This document shows positions 1-8,470 of a stretch of DNA of 39,631 bases, in pieces (positions within the stretch are counted from its first letter, which is position 1; each line of letters starts with the position of its first letter). Position numbers and translations under genes: made by a program. The DNA comes from Candidatus Brocadiaceae bacterium. GTDB lineage: Bacteria > Planctomycetota > Brocadiia > SM23-32. The DNA is taken from contig PUMJ01000287.1 of the NCBI GenBank assembly GCA_003551305.1, forward strand, positions 1 to 39,631, read 5' to 3'. The notes beneath the pieces were generated by a model. That model was not told where the DNA came from. It made no database searches and worked only from the letters and a program-made list of their open reading frames with translations.

Positions 1-3000
1 CTCATCCACGGGGCGAGGCTCCAAATTGAGCGCTTTTTCGCAAACACCCAGCTTCGGGGGGCAGGACGAGCCCGAATTGGGAGTGCCGCTCAGACCACGG
101 CTTTTTCAACGGGCTGTTAACCCTGCCGCCGTGCTGGCGGGTCCGCCGCGGCTGCGCGCCCACAGCCGCAGCGTCCCGGTTGCGGCGGCACGTAAGGCCA
201 CGCCCGTGGCGGCGCCGCCCCGGAGCGACCTGGTGTCAGAGGCCCTCGACGACATGGATGCCGAGACCGTCGAGCGCTACGTGCAGGCGCGGGGTGAGTT
301 CCTCAGAGACATGGTACGGCTCGACTACCAGCACTACTGCGAGGGCGCTGCGCCGTCGGCGCCGGCAGCGCGAGACGCTGACGAACTGCAGGAACGCATC
401 ATAGGGATCGTCGCGCGCACGACGGGTTACCCGCCCGAGATCATTGACGTGGAACTCGACCTCGAAGCGGAACTCGGCCTCGACTCCATCAAGCAGACCG
501 AGATCGTCCGCGAACTGGAGAGCGAGTTCGGCCGGCTGCCGCGAGACGATCCGCGCGTGCAGGAGACCTCCATGCGGACACTGCGGGACGTGGTGGAGCG
601 GTTCCGCAGCCTGACCGCAGGAGAAGGCACGGACTCGCCGAACGAGTCATCCAAAGACGAGCGGCCGCCGGGGCGTCTGCCCGACTGGAACCTGAACTGC
701 CGGCGGTTCGTGTCCGAGCTGCGTCCCACGCAACGTTTGCCACAGGGGCGGCCTGCAGCCCTGGGGGACCGGACGGTACTTCTGCTGGGCCGGCGTGATG
801 GCCCGGCTGAGCCACTTGAGCGCGGTCTGCAGGAAGCCGGCGCCGAAGTGTTGCTGCTTGAGCCGGACATGGCTCCGGCCGATCTGCCGGACGCCCTGGA
901 TATCGTGATTGACATGTGGTCCTTTGGCGAGGACGAGGCGCCTGCGCTGGCGGAATGCGCGGGATGGTGGCGGCGCCTGGAAAGCCGCGGCCGCGCCATG
1001 CTGGCCATCGCACGGGCGGTGCTGGGCACTGCCCCTCATCGTGAGGACGGACTGCCGCTGTGGGTTGAGGTGACGTCCCTGGGCGGCGAACTGGGTGCCC
1101 GCCGGGTTCCGTCTGTGCCGTCGCTGGCCGGGGCGGGGCTGGGTCTGAGCCGATGCCTTTTCGCCGAGCGTCCTGACCTCGTGGAAGCCTTGTATCTCGA
1201 CTTCGACCCCGCGCTGGGGCCGACCGCCGTAGCCGACGCCGTCCTGGCGGAGTTGACCTGCGACCGGCGACACAACGAGATCGGCTACACCCCGGAGGGC
1301 CGTTTCGAGGTCCACTGGTGCGCTGAAGACCACGCCGCACCGCTGGAAGGAGCAGCCGCCCGGTCCGGCAGCGTGGTGCTGGCCGTGGGGGGCGCCCGCG
1401 GCATAACCGCCAGTCTGTGCCGTGCCCTGGCGGAGAATGCCGAGGTTCATCTGGTTATCGTCGGCCGCTCCGCACCTCCTGAGCCTGGAGCCGAGCCGCC
1501 CGAGTCCCCCATCAGCTTCGAAGCGGCCCGGGAGGAGATCCTTGACCTTCACCGCCGCAGCGGGCGGCGCATCGTGCCGGCAGAAGTTGACCGGCAGGCC
1601 TGGCGGCGCGTCTGGGCGCAGGAGCGCGCCTGCAATCTGACGGCCCTCGCAGAGCGCGCCCTCGGCGTCACCTACAAACAGTGCGACGTTACCGACCCTG
1701 ATGCCGTTCGCCGGCTCATCGGCTCGGTCCTCGAGGAACACGACCGCCTGGACGTCGTCATCAGCGGCGTGGGCGCGCTCGTGGAGATGAGTATCGAGGA
1801 GTTCGAACCCGACGAGTTCACGGCAGGATTCGGCCCGAAAGCGCTCGGGACGGCCCATCTGATAGCCGCCCTGCAGGACTGTCCGCTGGAAGCGTTCGTC
1901 AACGTGAGCAGCATCGTGGGCCGGTGGGGGCACATGGGCCTGGCCTCCTACGCCGTGGGCCACGTGACCTCCTGCATCCTGACAGCGGGCATGCGCGGGC
2001 GCCGGCCCGGCCGCTGGCTGAACCTCCTGTACGGTCCCTGGCTGGAGGTGGGCATGACACGGCTGGGCAGCACGATGCAGCGCGTGCGCGAGTCCGGGGG
2101 CGCCTTCGTGAGCGAGACGGCGGGATGTGAGTACTTCCTGGCGGAACTCGCCGGAGATGCGAACGAGACGACCGCCCTGCGCGGCCGGGAGCCGTTCGGC
2201 GTGCTGGCCGGTGCGGCGCAGCAGAGCGCACGACACCCCCTTTTGGACCACGTGGAGGTCATCGACGAGGACCGGGCCGAAGGGACGGTCGTCGTGGACG
2301 TGCGTCGAGACCGCTTCGTATCAGAGCACATCGTGGCTTCCGAGCCGCTGCTGCCGGGCACAGTGGCGCTGGAGATGATGGCCCAGACGGCGGCCGCCCT
2401 GGCCGAGCCACAGGCGGAGCTGACCGACGTGGAGGACCTGACGCTGCACCGGCCGGTTCGCTTCCCGCGAGGTGCGCAGCGCGAACTGCGAACGCGCACC
2501 CGGCTGGAACAGCGGGATGCAGACGCCGCGTGGTTCCGTGCCGAACTGTACACCATGTTTGTGCCGCCTGACGGCGGGACGCCTCAGGAGATGCGCCATG
2601 CCGACTGCCGCCTGCGCTTCGGCCGGCGCGCGGAGCCGCCCGCGCCCGCGCTGCTCGTTGCCAAGGATGTACTGGGCGATCACGGTGTGGACATGGCTCC
2701 CTTCTGGGAGACTGAGATCGCCGTGGAGCGTCAGGGCATGTTCCGAAACATCAACTCGCTCTCCGGCCTTTCGCGGGAGGGGATCGTCGGGGAAGTGGCC
2801 GCCACGGCCGCCGGCCGCGTGCACCAGGCGCCGTGCACCGACAACCCCATCCGGCTGGACGGCCTGCTCTACCTGTGCACACTGCCGGATGTCTTCCACT
2901 CCGGCAATCCCGCCCACTACGTGAGCAAGGTCCGGGCGATACGGTTCTACCAGTCGGATGCTCCGAACGGGGTGCGTTTCGTTCGCGCGCGCACCCGACC

Positions 3001-3871
3001 GCTGGACGACCGCTTTCTCAACAACGAGATCGAGGCGCTGGGAAGCCTGGGTCGCGTGAGGGAGCGCGTCAGCGGGTGTGTCAGCGTGCGCGCCGTCAAG
3101 GGCGACAGGTCCCTGGTGGAGGACGCGATCAGCCGCTGCATGCGGTGGAACCCCCAGCGCATGGAGGTCGCCCGGATGCTGCACCTACCGGGGGCGCTCG
3201 CCCTGAGCGAGGTGCGGGTGGACCTGGTCGAGGCGGCCCTCGCCGAACGGGGGCAGAACGCCTTCCTGGAGGAGTGGCTCAGTGCACAAGAGGCCGACAT
3301 CCTCGCCGGCATGAGTCATCCGAAGCGGCGCCGCCACTGGCTGGCCGGGCGCGTTGTGGCCAAGGAAGCCCTGTGCTCACTGCTGGACCTGCCGGCCTCC
3401 CGCGCCCGGGAGGTGGAGGTCCTGAGCAAAGATGAGGGGGCGCCGGAGGTCGTGGTCGCGGGGGAGCCGGCTGATGCCGCGCCCACGGTGACCATCGCCC
3501 ATAGCGAGGACGCGGCCGTGGCCGCGGCCGTCCGAGAGGCCGCCGTTGGCATTGACGTAGAAGCGGTGTCGCTGGAGATCGGACGCATCGCCGACAGGTT
3601 TTGCACCCGCGCCGAGGTCGAACTCCTCATGGCCGACCGTGACGGCCCGGAGCAGCCCGCCCTCATGACCCTCTGGGTCGCCAAGGAGGCGGCGTTGAAG
3701 GTGCTCGGCCCCAACCGCCACCCCATGACGGCACTGACCTTGAGCAAGACCCGCGAGGAGGGCCACTACACCATCTGTGAATTGAGCTGCACGGACCGCC
3801 GCCTGCGGGCGGTGGCGTTCCGCAGCCACTCCTACTTCTACGCGGTGGCCGCCGGGCTGCCACAGGACTGA
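1..3871 (+). CDS. Iterative type I PKS, C-terminal part (ACP-KR-DH-4'-phosphopantetheinyl transferase), 5' truncated by the window
   Basis: The frame stays open from base 2 to the listed TTG at 26, so the true start is probably upstream. Motifs: ACP 'DLDLEAELGLDSIKQTEIV', KR 'VLAVGGARGITASL', hotdog/DH 'FVSEHIVASEPLLPGTVALEMMAQTAAAL', Sfp-type PPTase 'GIDVE...LWVAKEAALKVLG'. Confidence 0.85.
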   Translation, partial: SSTGRGSKLSAFSQTPSFGGQDEPELGVPLRPRLFQRAVNPAAVLAGPPRLRAHSRSVPVAAARKATPVAAPPRSDLVSEALDDMDAETVERYVQARGEFLRDMVRLDYQHYCEGAAPSAPAARDADELQERIIGIVARTTGYPPEIIDVELDLEAELGLDSIKQTEIVRELESEFGRLPRDDPRVQETSMRTLRDVVERFRSLTAGEGTDSPNESSKDERPPGRLPDWNLNCRRFVSELRPTQRLPQGRPAALGDRTVLLLGRRDGPAEPLERGLQEAGAEVLLLEPDMAPADLPDALDIVIDMWSFGEDEAPALAECAGWWRRLESRGRAMLAIARAVLGTAPHREDGLPLWVEVTSLGGELGARRVPSVPSLAGAGLGLSRCLFAERPDLVEALYLDFDPALGPTAVADAVLAELTCDRRHNEIGYTPEGRFEVHWCAEDHAAPLEGAAARSGSVVLAVGGARGITASLCRALAENAEVHLVIVGRSAPPEPGAEPPESPISFEAAREEILDLHRRSGRRIVPAEVDRQAWRRVWAQERACNLTALAERALGVTYKQCDVTDPDAVRRLIGSVLEEHDRLDVVISGVGALVEMSIEEFEPDEFTAGFGPKALGTAHLIAALQDCPLEAFVNVSSIVGRWGHMGLASYAVGHVTSCILTAGMRGRRPGRWLNLLYGPWLEVGMTRLGSTMQRVRESGGAFVSETAGCEYFLAELAGDANETTALRGREPFGVLAGAAQQSARHPLLDHVEVIDEDRAEGTVVVDVRRDRFVSEHIVASEPLLPGTVALEMMAQTAAALAEPQAELTDVEDLTLHRPVRFPRGAQRELRTRTRLEQRDADAAWFRAELYTMFVPPDGGTPQEMRHADCRLRFGRRAEPPAPALLVAKDVLGDHGVDMAPFWETEIAVERQGMFRNINSLSGLSREGIVGEVAATAAGRVHQAPCTDNPIRLDGLLYLCTLPDVFHSGNPAHYVSKVRAIRFYQSDAPNGVRFVRARTRPLDDRFLNNEIEALGSLGRVRERVSGCVSVRAVKGDRSLVEDAISRCMRWNPQRMEVARMLHLPGALALSEVRVDLVEAALAERGQNAFLEEWLSAQEADILAGMSHPKRRRHWLAGRVVAKEALCSLLDLPASRAREVEVLSKDEGAPEVVVAGEPADAAPTVTIAHSEDAAVAAAVREAAVGIDVEAVSLEIGRIADRFCTRAEVELLMADRDGPEQPALMTLWVAKEAALKVLGPNRHPMTALTLSKTREEGHYTICELSCTDRRLRAVAFRSHSYFYAVAAGLPQD

Positions 3872-4116
3872 TGCGCGAACTGGACCTGCATGAACTGACG
3901 GACATCATCGGCGAATACGTGGACCTTTCCGGGGTCGATCCCACCGAGGATGCCGTGCTCGGGGAGGACATCCCCGTGGACTCCCGCCAGATGCTGCGCA
4001 TCCTCTCGAAACTGGAGGCGCGCTATCGCATCCGCTACGCCCCGTCCGACGTGCTGAGCACCCGCACACTGGGTGACCTGCTGCGCCTGACCCGCCGCCG
4101 GGCCGGCCTCACCTGA
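3871..4116 (+). CDS. Free-standing acyl carrier protein-like protein
   Basis: 81 aa. Start overlaps the PKS stop (TGATG). 'GEDIPVDSRQMLRILSKLEARYRIRYAPSDVLSTRTLGDLL' matches the ACP fold, with a DS phosphopantetheine-site serine. Confidence 0.8.
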   Translation: MRELDLHELTDIIGEYVDLSGVDPTEDAVLGEDIPVDSRQMLRILSKLEARYRIRYAPSDVLSTRTLGDLLRLTRRRAGLT

Positions 4117-4225
4117 CCCGGAGCTGTCCAAAACAGCGTTTCTGTTGATGGGGGAAGGGGGCTCCTGTAAGAGCAGGTAGCGGTGATCCCATTCAGCCGC
4201 GCGACTCTCGCCAGGAGCCTGCCCA

Positions 4226-4500
4226 CACTAAAGACCGGATCAGCCCCTTCGGTCAAGTGCTCTCCCTGGTCGAGAGCGCCGGGAAAGAGACGAAGGTTCC
4301 GGTTGAGAGAAGAACTCGTGAGCCGGGACGCCACGGTGATCGAGCTGTGCGGAAGCATCCTCGACGGGACCCGCCCCAAGGGCGCGGTCAAGCTCCACCT
4401 GACCGAGGGCGCCAAGCACGGGGTAAGGACCGCCCGGATGCTGAGAATCCGCGTCCGGCCTATACGACAGGGTCCGGAAGCCGTCGTCAGGGAGAAACGC
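4226..4500 (+). pseudogene. IS4-family transposase remnant (internally deleted/frameshifted)
   Basis: 'TKDRISPFGQVLSLVE' resembles the DUF4372 N-terminus of IS4-type transposases. In another frame, 'FRLREELVSRDATVIELCGSILDGTRPKGAVKLHL' resembles the 'LYSLDATTIDLCLSLFPWA..RKTKGAVKLH' catalytic-domain region. The intervening sequence is missing. Confidence 0.6.
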
Positions 4501-4570
4501 CTGATGCTCGCCCACTTTCACGAGCAGTCGGCCCCCATCTCAGGCACCCGCCCCCCGGCCCGCAAGAACT

Positions 4571-5071
4571 TCAGGGGAGCGAGTAAGTCCCCTCCACGTC
4601 CAGGTAGATGTCGCCGTGCGGCGGGAAACCGCGACCCGTGAAGCGACCTTCACCGGAAACACCTTCGTACCTTCCCGTCCCCGCGCGCAGCGTGAACTCC
4701 CCTGTCTGCTGCCCCGCGGGGTCACCAGTTCCCGTGAAGCGGGCGACCTTCGTGCTGCCATCCTGAAACATGTAGACCGCATAGCCGACGTAGCTGGTCT
4801 CGGGGCCCGATCGCTCGAACGTGAGCCAGGCGTTCAGCGTGGCCACCTCGCCGTCACCGTAGAACGCGAATCCTCTCTGACTCATAACCCCCACAGCATG
4901 CCTCTCGTGCCCTTCAATGGGTCTGAGTTCAGAATCTATGGTGACAAGCGCTTCTCGCCAGGTGATGGGGGTTGAATCGAGCGTGTCGGCGGTCGGCACC
5001 GCCGACAGCAGCCACGTGACAGTGAGAGCAAACGCGACGGTTGACAGATACTTCGATCCGACGCCAATCAT
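4571..5071 (-). CDS. Small secreted protein, possible beta-barrel of the allene-oxide-cyclase-like type
   Basis: 166 aa ORF with an N-terminal signal peptide ('STVAFALTVTWLLSAVPTADT') and the pattern 'FTGTGDPAGQQTGEFTLRAGTGRYEGVSGEGRFTGRGF'. Fold assignment is from pattern only. Confidence 0.6.
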   Translation of the reverse strand: MIGVGSKYLSTVAFALTVTWLLSAVPTADTLDSTPITWREALVTIDSELRPIEGHERHAVGVMSQRGFAFYGDGEVATLNAWLTFERSGPETSYVGYAVYMFQDGSTKVARFTGTGDPAGQQTGEFTLRAGTGRYEGVSGEGRFTGRGFPPHGDIYLDVEGTYSLP

Positions 5072-5324
5072 CCGTCATCTCCTCCTGAGCTATGCCCCCG
5101 CACCCTCAGACGGCTGAAAGCGGCCCATGGGGCTCGAAGCACAGAGTATGCCAACCGCCTTTTGCTGTGTCAATGGCCTTGCCCTCCCCGTTCGTGGCGC
5201 GTACTATGGGCCCATTATCCACACAGTGCCGGCACGTGGAGCGTACCATACCCTGAGAGCGGCCAGCCTGGAGGGCGTACGATGGCCATCAGGCTCACAG
5301 CGGCCATTGCCCTGCTGGCCCAGG

Positions 5325-5665
5325 CCGCTGGCCAGCTCGGAGATCTGGCTGCGGGAGCTATCCACCCCGCAGAGTTGCCGGGTGACCTTCTTGACCTTAC
5401 GGGTCGAAACCCCCTGCACGTATACCTGCATGAGGGCCGGCACGAAGGTCTTCTCGCTCCTCTGGTAACGCTCGAAAGGCTCGGTGCAGAAGCGTCCCTG
5501 CCGGTCCCGGGGCACCTGAAGCTCCAGCCGGCCCATCCGCGTGGTCAGGGTGCGGGGCCTGTGGCCGTCGCGGTAGCGGCGGCGCTGTTCGGTCCGCTGG
5601 TGCGGTGCGGCCCCGAGGAACTCGGCCATCTCCTCCCCCAGCAGCCTCCCGAACATAATCTGGCC
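5325..5665 (-). pseudogene. IS256/Mutator-family transposase, N-terminal fragment
   Basis: 'GEEMAEFLGAAPHQRTEQRRRYRDGHRPRTLTTRMGRLELQVPRDRQGRFCTEPFERYQRSEKTFVPALMQVYVQGVSTRKVKKVTRQLCGVDSSRSQISELASGL' is typical of IS256 transposases. The catalytic C-terminal portion is absent. Confidence 0.85.
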
Positions 5666-5945
5666 AGACGGCGAAGCGGAGCAGCCCGGAGGTGGCATAC
5701 AGGCTGTGCCGTACGCTTACGGGGGCCGGTTTCCCGAGAAGATGCTGCTGGTACTGCTGCAGGTGGCGAACCGTGATGCCCGACACCTTCTCGACCCCCT
5801 GCTCTTTCATCCGATCGGCAAACCGCTTCACGCGTGGGGCATCATGACGCTCGTAGGCGCTTGCGACCCTGGTCGCCTTCGAGTAGGATAGACGCTCGTC
5901 GCGGAGCCGGTCCAGGAAGACGTGTGTGATCTGGCCGAGTTCCCG
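5654..5945 (-). pseudogene. Tyrosine recombinase/integrase N-terminal (SAM-like) fragment
   Basis: In-frame reading 'ELGQITHVFLDRLRDERLSYSKATRVASAYERHDAPRVKRFADRMKEQGVEKVSGITVRHLQQYQQHLLGKP...LYATSGLLRFAVW' fits a core-binding integrase N-domain. There is no catalytic domain. Confidence 0.65.
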
Positions 5946-5955
5946 GGTGGTCCGC

Positions 5956-6047
5956 GGAGAGGTGGCTGAGCGGTCGAAAGCGACGGTTTGCTAAATCGTT
6001 GAGGGGCGTCAGCTCCTCCGGGGGTTCGAATCCCCCCCTCTCCGCCA
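5956..6047 (+). tRNA. tRNA-Ser (anticodon GCU)
   Basis: 'GGAGAGGTGGCTGAGCGGTCGAAAGC...ACGGTTTGCTAAATCGT...GGGGGTTCGAATCCCCCCCTCTCCGCCA'. Acceptor GGAGAGG/CCTCTCC, long variable arm, T-arm GGTTCGAATCC, encoded CCA. Confidence 0.95.
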
Positions 6048-6224
6048 GTCTTTTCTGAGTGGTTGTCCCCCGGCCGGGGGCTGCGCCGACATGCAATGGG
6101 GGCGGCAGAGGGGGCCTCTGAGGAACGGATGTTCTCAATCAACCGGCTGCTCGGGGCGCCGCCCGTGTCCGCCGTGCGAATCGTGCAGGTCAGCTCTGTT
6201 GCTCCAACTTCGTGAGGTGCGGCC

Positions 6225-6821
6225 ATGAAAAGCCCGCGTCTGCTTGCCGTCGTTGCCGTGCTGTCGGCCACGCTCGTCTTTTGGGGTTGTGGCGCTTTCC
6301 GGGAGACCCATCCGGCTCGCTCCGCCTCCGAGCAGTTGCTCATTTCCGGAGCGGTGGACGCGGCCCTCGTCAACATGCCCGGTGATTGGATGGAAGGCAG
6401 GGTGATCTACCTGGAGACGGCGCATCTGGACGCCTACGACGCGGAATACCTTGTGCAGAAACTGCGCAACACCGTGCTCGCAAACGGCGGCAGGCTGACC
6501 TCGGAGAGGGAAGAGGCCGAGGTGATTCTGGAGGTGGCCAGCGGCGGGCTCTCCACCGATGAGGGCCGCTGGCTTCTTGGCGTGCCCGAGACGCCCGTGC
6601 CGATCCCTTTCATGGACGCGCTGAGGATTCCCGAGCTGCCGCTGTTCAAGATGGTGACGCACGCCGGCAAGGCCAAGCTGATTGCCACGGCCGTGGACCC
6701 GGATTCGGGCGCCTCTTACGCGGAGCTACCGGTCTTCTACGGCCGGGTGCGGCACCGCTACTGGTGGGCGCTCCTGGTTGGTCCGTTTACGTGGAGTGAC
6801 CTGCCGAGGGAGATTCGCTGA
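6225..6821 (+). CDS. Lipoprotein of unknown function (DUF6655-like)
   Basis: 198 aa with signal peptide and Cys ('ATLVFWGCGAF'), 'RSASEQLLISGAVDAAL' motif. The family name is from memory. Confidence 0.75.
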   Translation: MKSPRLLAVVAVLSATLVFWGCGAFRETHPARSASEQLLISGAVDAALVNMPGDWMEGRVIYLETAHLDAYDAEYLVQKLRNTVLANGGRLTSEREEAEVILEVASGGLSTDEGRWLLGVPETPVPIPFMDALRIPELPLFKMVTHAGKAKLIATAVDPDSGASYAELPVFYGRVRHRYWWALLVGPFTWSDLPREIR

Positions 6822-6849
6822 CGGCCGGTGCTCGTGGGGAAGTGAGAAA

Positions 6850-6877
6850 GAAGCCCCCGACCGTAGCCGGGGGCTTC
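6850..6877 (-). terminator. Intrinsic terminator-like hairpin between convergent genes
   Basis: GAAGCCCCC-gaccgtagcc-GGGGGCTTC, 9 bp perfect stem. Followed on the minus strand by TTTCT. Confidence 0.75.
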
Positions 6878-6897
6878 ACTGGCGTGCGCGAGGGTTC

Positions 6898-7104
6898 TTA
6901 CAGTTCGACGGGCTCGCACAGGTTCTCGGCGCTGGCGGCGGCGCGTCCACAGATATGGCAGACGAATTGCGCCCCTTTCGAAAGCCGGGCCACCTCTGCC
7001 ATCCGCCTTTTGGCCACGAGTTCGCACAGGTGCTCCTCGTGCCCCTCGTGAGTCTCGGCGAGCCTGCGCTTATCCCCCGTCTGCTTCTCCTTCTCAGCCA
7101 TCAC
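6898..7104 (-). CDS. Small Cys-motif (zinc-ribbon-like) protein
   Basis: 68 aa with 'FVCHICGRAAASAENLCEPVEL' (CxxC...C). Hairpin terminator directly downstream. Confidence 0.7.
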   Translation of the reverse strand: MMAEKEKQTGDKRRLAETHEGHEEHLCELVAKRRMAEVARLSKGAQFVCHICGRAAASAENLCEPVEL

Positions 7105-7134
7105 AAACCCCCTTCAGCAGGATAGTTGAACGCC

Positions 7135-7154
7135 GGGGCGTTGCCCCACGCCCC
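7135..7154. other. Stem-loop upstream of the 68-aa gene
   Basis: GGGGCGT-tgcccc-ACGCCCC, 7 bp perfect stem. Confidence 0.5.
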
Positions 7155-7314
7155 GATTCATCACCAGTCTACACCCCGCGGCCCGCTCCGTCAAGCCGCA
7201 CTCGGGAACATTCTGCTGCCGCTCCACCCTGACCGTTGCGTTCTCCGATGCGTGACGCCGGGGGGCGCTTCGCCTTACGGCGAACGCGGGCGGACGGCCC
7301 GCGTGCGGACGGAG

Positions 7315-8067
7315 TCATTTGAGGGTCACTTCGAGGCCCTCGGGGTCCACGAAGCAGTTGACGCTTCGGTGGAAGGCGCTCTCGCCGCGCACGAAGTGCA
7401 GGTATTCGGCGAGCTCGTCGGCGCAGTTCACGGTGTTGTGTGCCAGCACCAGGGCGCCGCGCGGCAGCTTCTGGCAGGCGGCCTGCAGGATGTCCAGATA
7501 GACCGCCTTGCCCCGCCCGCCGGTGCCGTCGGCATCCAGATACAGCAGGTCAATGGTGTCGGGGTACTCCGTGACGAAGGAGACGGCATCGGCTGCCACC
7601 ACACGAGCCGTGCCGCCGGGGTCGATTCTGCGCACGTTGTCCCGTGCTCGCTGCGCCTCGGCGCGGTCTATCTCGACGCCCACCAGGTCATCGGCATCGT
7701 AGCTCTTGCCGGGGCCGAGGGCAGCGCCGGCATTGCAGATAAAGGTGAAGCCACAGAAGATGCCGGCTGCGATCATGGTGCGGGGCCGGTGTATGGCGTT
7801 GATGGCGTAGATTAGGCGCTCCATCCGGGGTGTTATGGCGGTCCAGGGGACGTCAAAGGCACGCCGCACCCCTTCCCTGTGCGCCAGCATCGCCTCGAGG
7901 TCGTAGTCCGCCCGTGAGAGGATGCCGGCGGCGCGGAGGGCCTCCAGCGCCCGGTCAATAACGGCGACTTCCTGCTCCACGGGCTCCAGCCCGCGAAATG
8001 GCCGGCGATAGTCCATCCGGTAGTTCTCCCATCCCGGCGCCCGGAAGGCTCCCGATAGGCAGGTCAC
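7315..8067 (-). CDS. Class I SAM-dependent (O-)methyltransferase-like protein
   Basis: 'TMIAAGIFCGFTFICNAG...DDLVGVEIDRAEAQRARDN...ARVVAADAVSFV...IDLLYLDADGTGGRGKAVYLDILQAACQKLPRGALVLAHN'. Start placed at GTG 8067 (MTCLSGAF...). The ORF track extends further to 8277. Confidence 0.75.
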   Translation of the reverse strand: MTCLSGAFRAPGWENYRMDYRRPFRGLEPVEQEVAVIDRALEALRAAGILSRADYDLEAMLAHREGVRRAFDVPWTAITPRMERLIYAINAIHRPRTMIAAGIFCGFTFICNAGAALGPGKSYDADDLVGVEIDRAEAQRARDNVRRIDPGGTARVVAADAVSFVTEYPDTIDLLYLDADGTGGRGKAVYLDILQAACQKLPRGALVLAHNTVNCADELAEYLHFVRGESAFHRSVNCFVDPEGLEVTLK

Positions 8068-8364
8068 GGCGTGCTCCTGTTTCCGCAAGATGAGCGGGGC
8101 AGACGCAAAGCGCAGAGCATAGGGCCTTGCGGCACCGCGCGCAATGGTCGGCCGCGGACCTCCCACCGGGGCAAGGCGCGCAGGACGTTCGACCGCCCCG
8201 GTGTGACCATTGCACCGAAGTGGTCGTTGTGCTCCAGAGACCTGCCTGCGGCTATTGACGGATGGGCTGGAATGCAATATGTTGGAGTATGCAGGCTACG
8301 CAACCGGGGGGCACTGGTGGCGCCATCAGGGAGGCCGGGCAGGGGGAGGAATGGGGGAATCTGC

Positions 8365-8393
8365 TTGACTGCGCTGCTATTTCGCCCTATGAT
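8365..8393 (+). promoter_or_regulatory. Putative sigma70-type promoter
   Basis: TTGACT-N17-TATGAT, 78 bp upstream of the HTH-REC gene. Confidence 0.55.
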
Positions 8394-8470
8394 GTTGCAA
8401 TCAACTTAGAATATGCTCAATTCAATGCCGAACACGAGACCGGAGTTGAACACTCAGCGGAGAACATGGC

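Noticed and set aside
647-2251. 534-aa minus-strand ORF inside the PKS
   Set aside because: Antisense to KR/DH coding sequence with clear motifs. No recognisable domain of its own.
5204-5831. Intact transposase or integrase
   Set aside because: Only N-terminal regions are recognisable. Catalytic parts are absent and frames are disrupted, so called pseudogenes.
7262-7302. GC-rich hairpins downstream of the methyltransferase gene as a terminator
   Set aside because: Stems exist (ttcgcc/ggcgaa, gcgggc/gcccgc) but there is no T-tract and a bulge is needed. Too weak to call a terminator.
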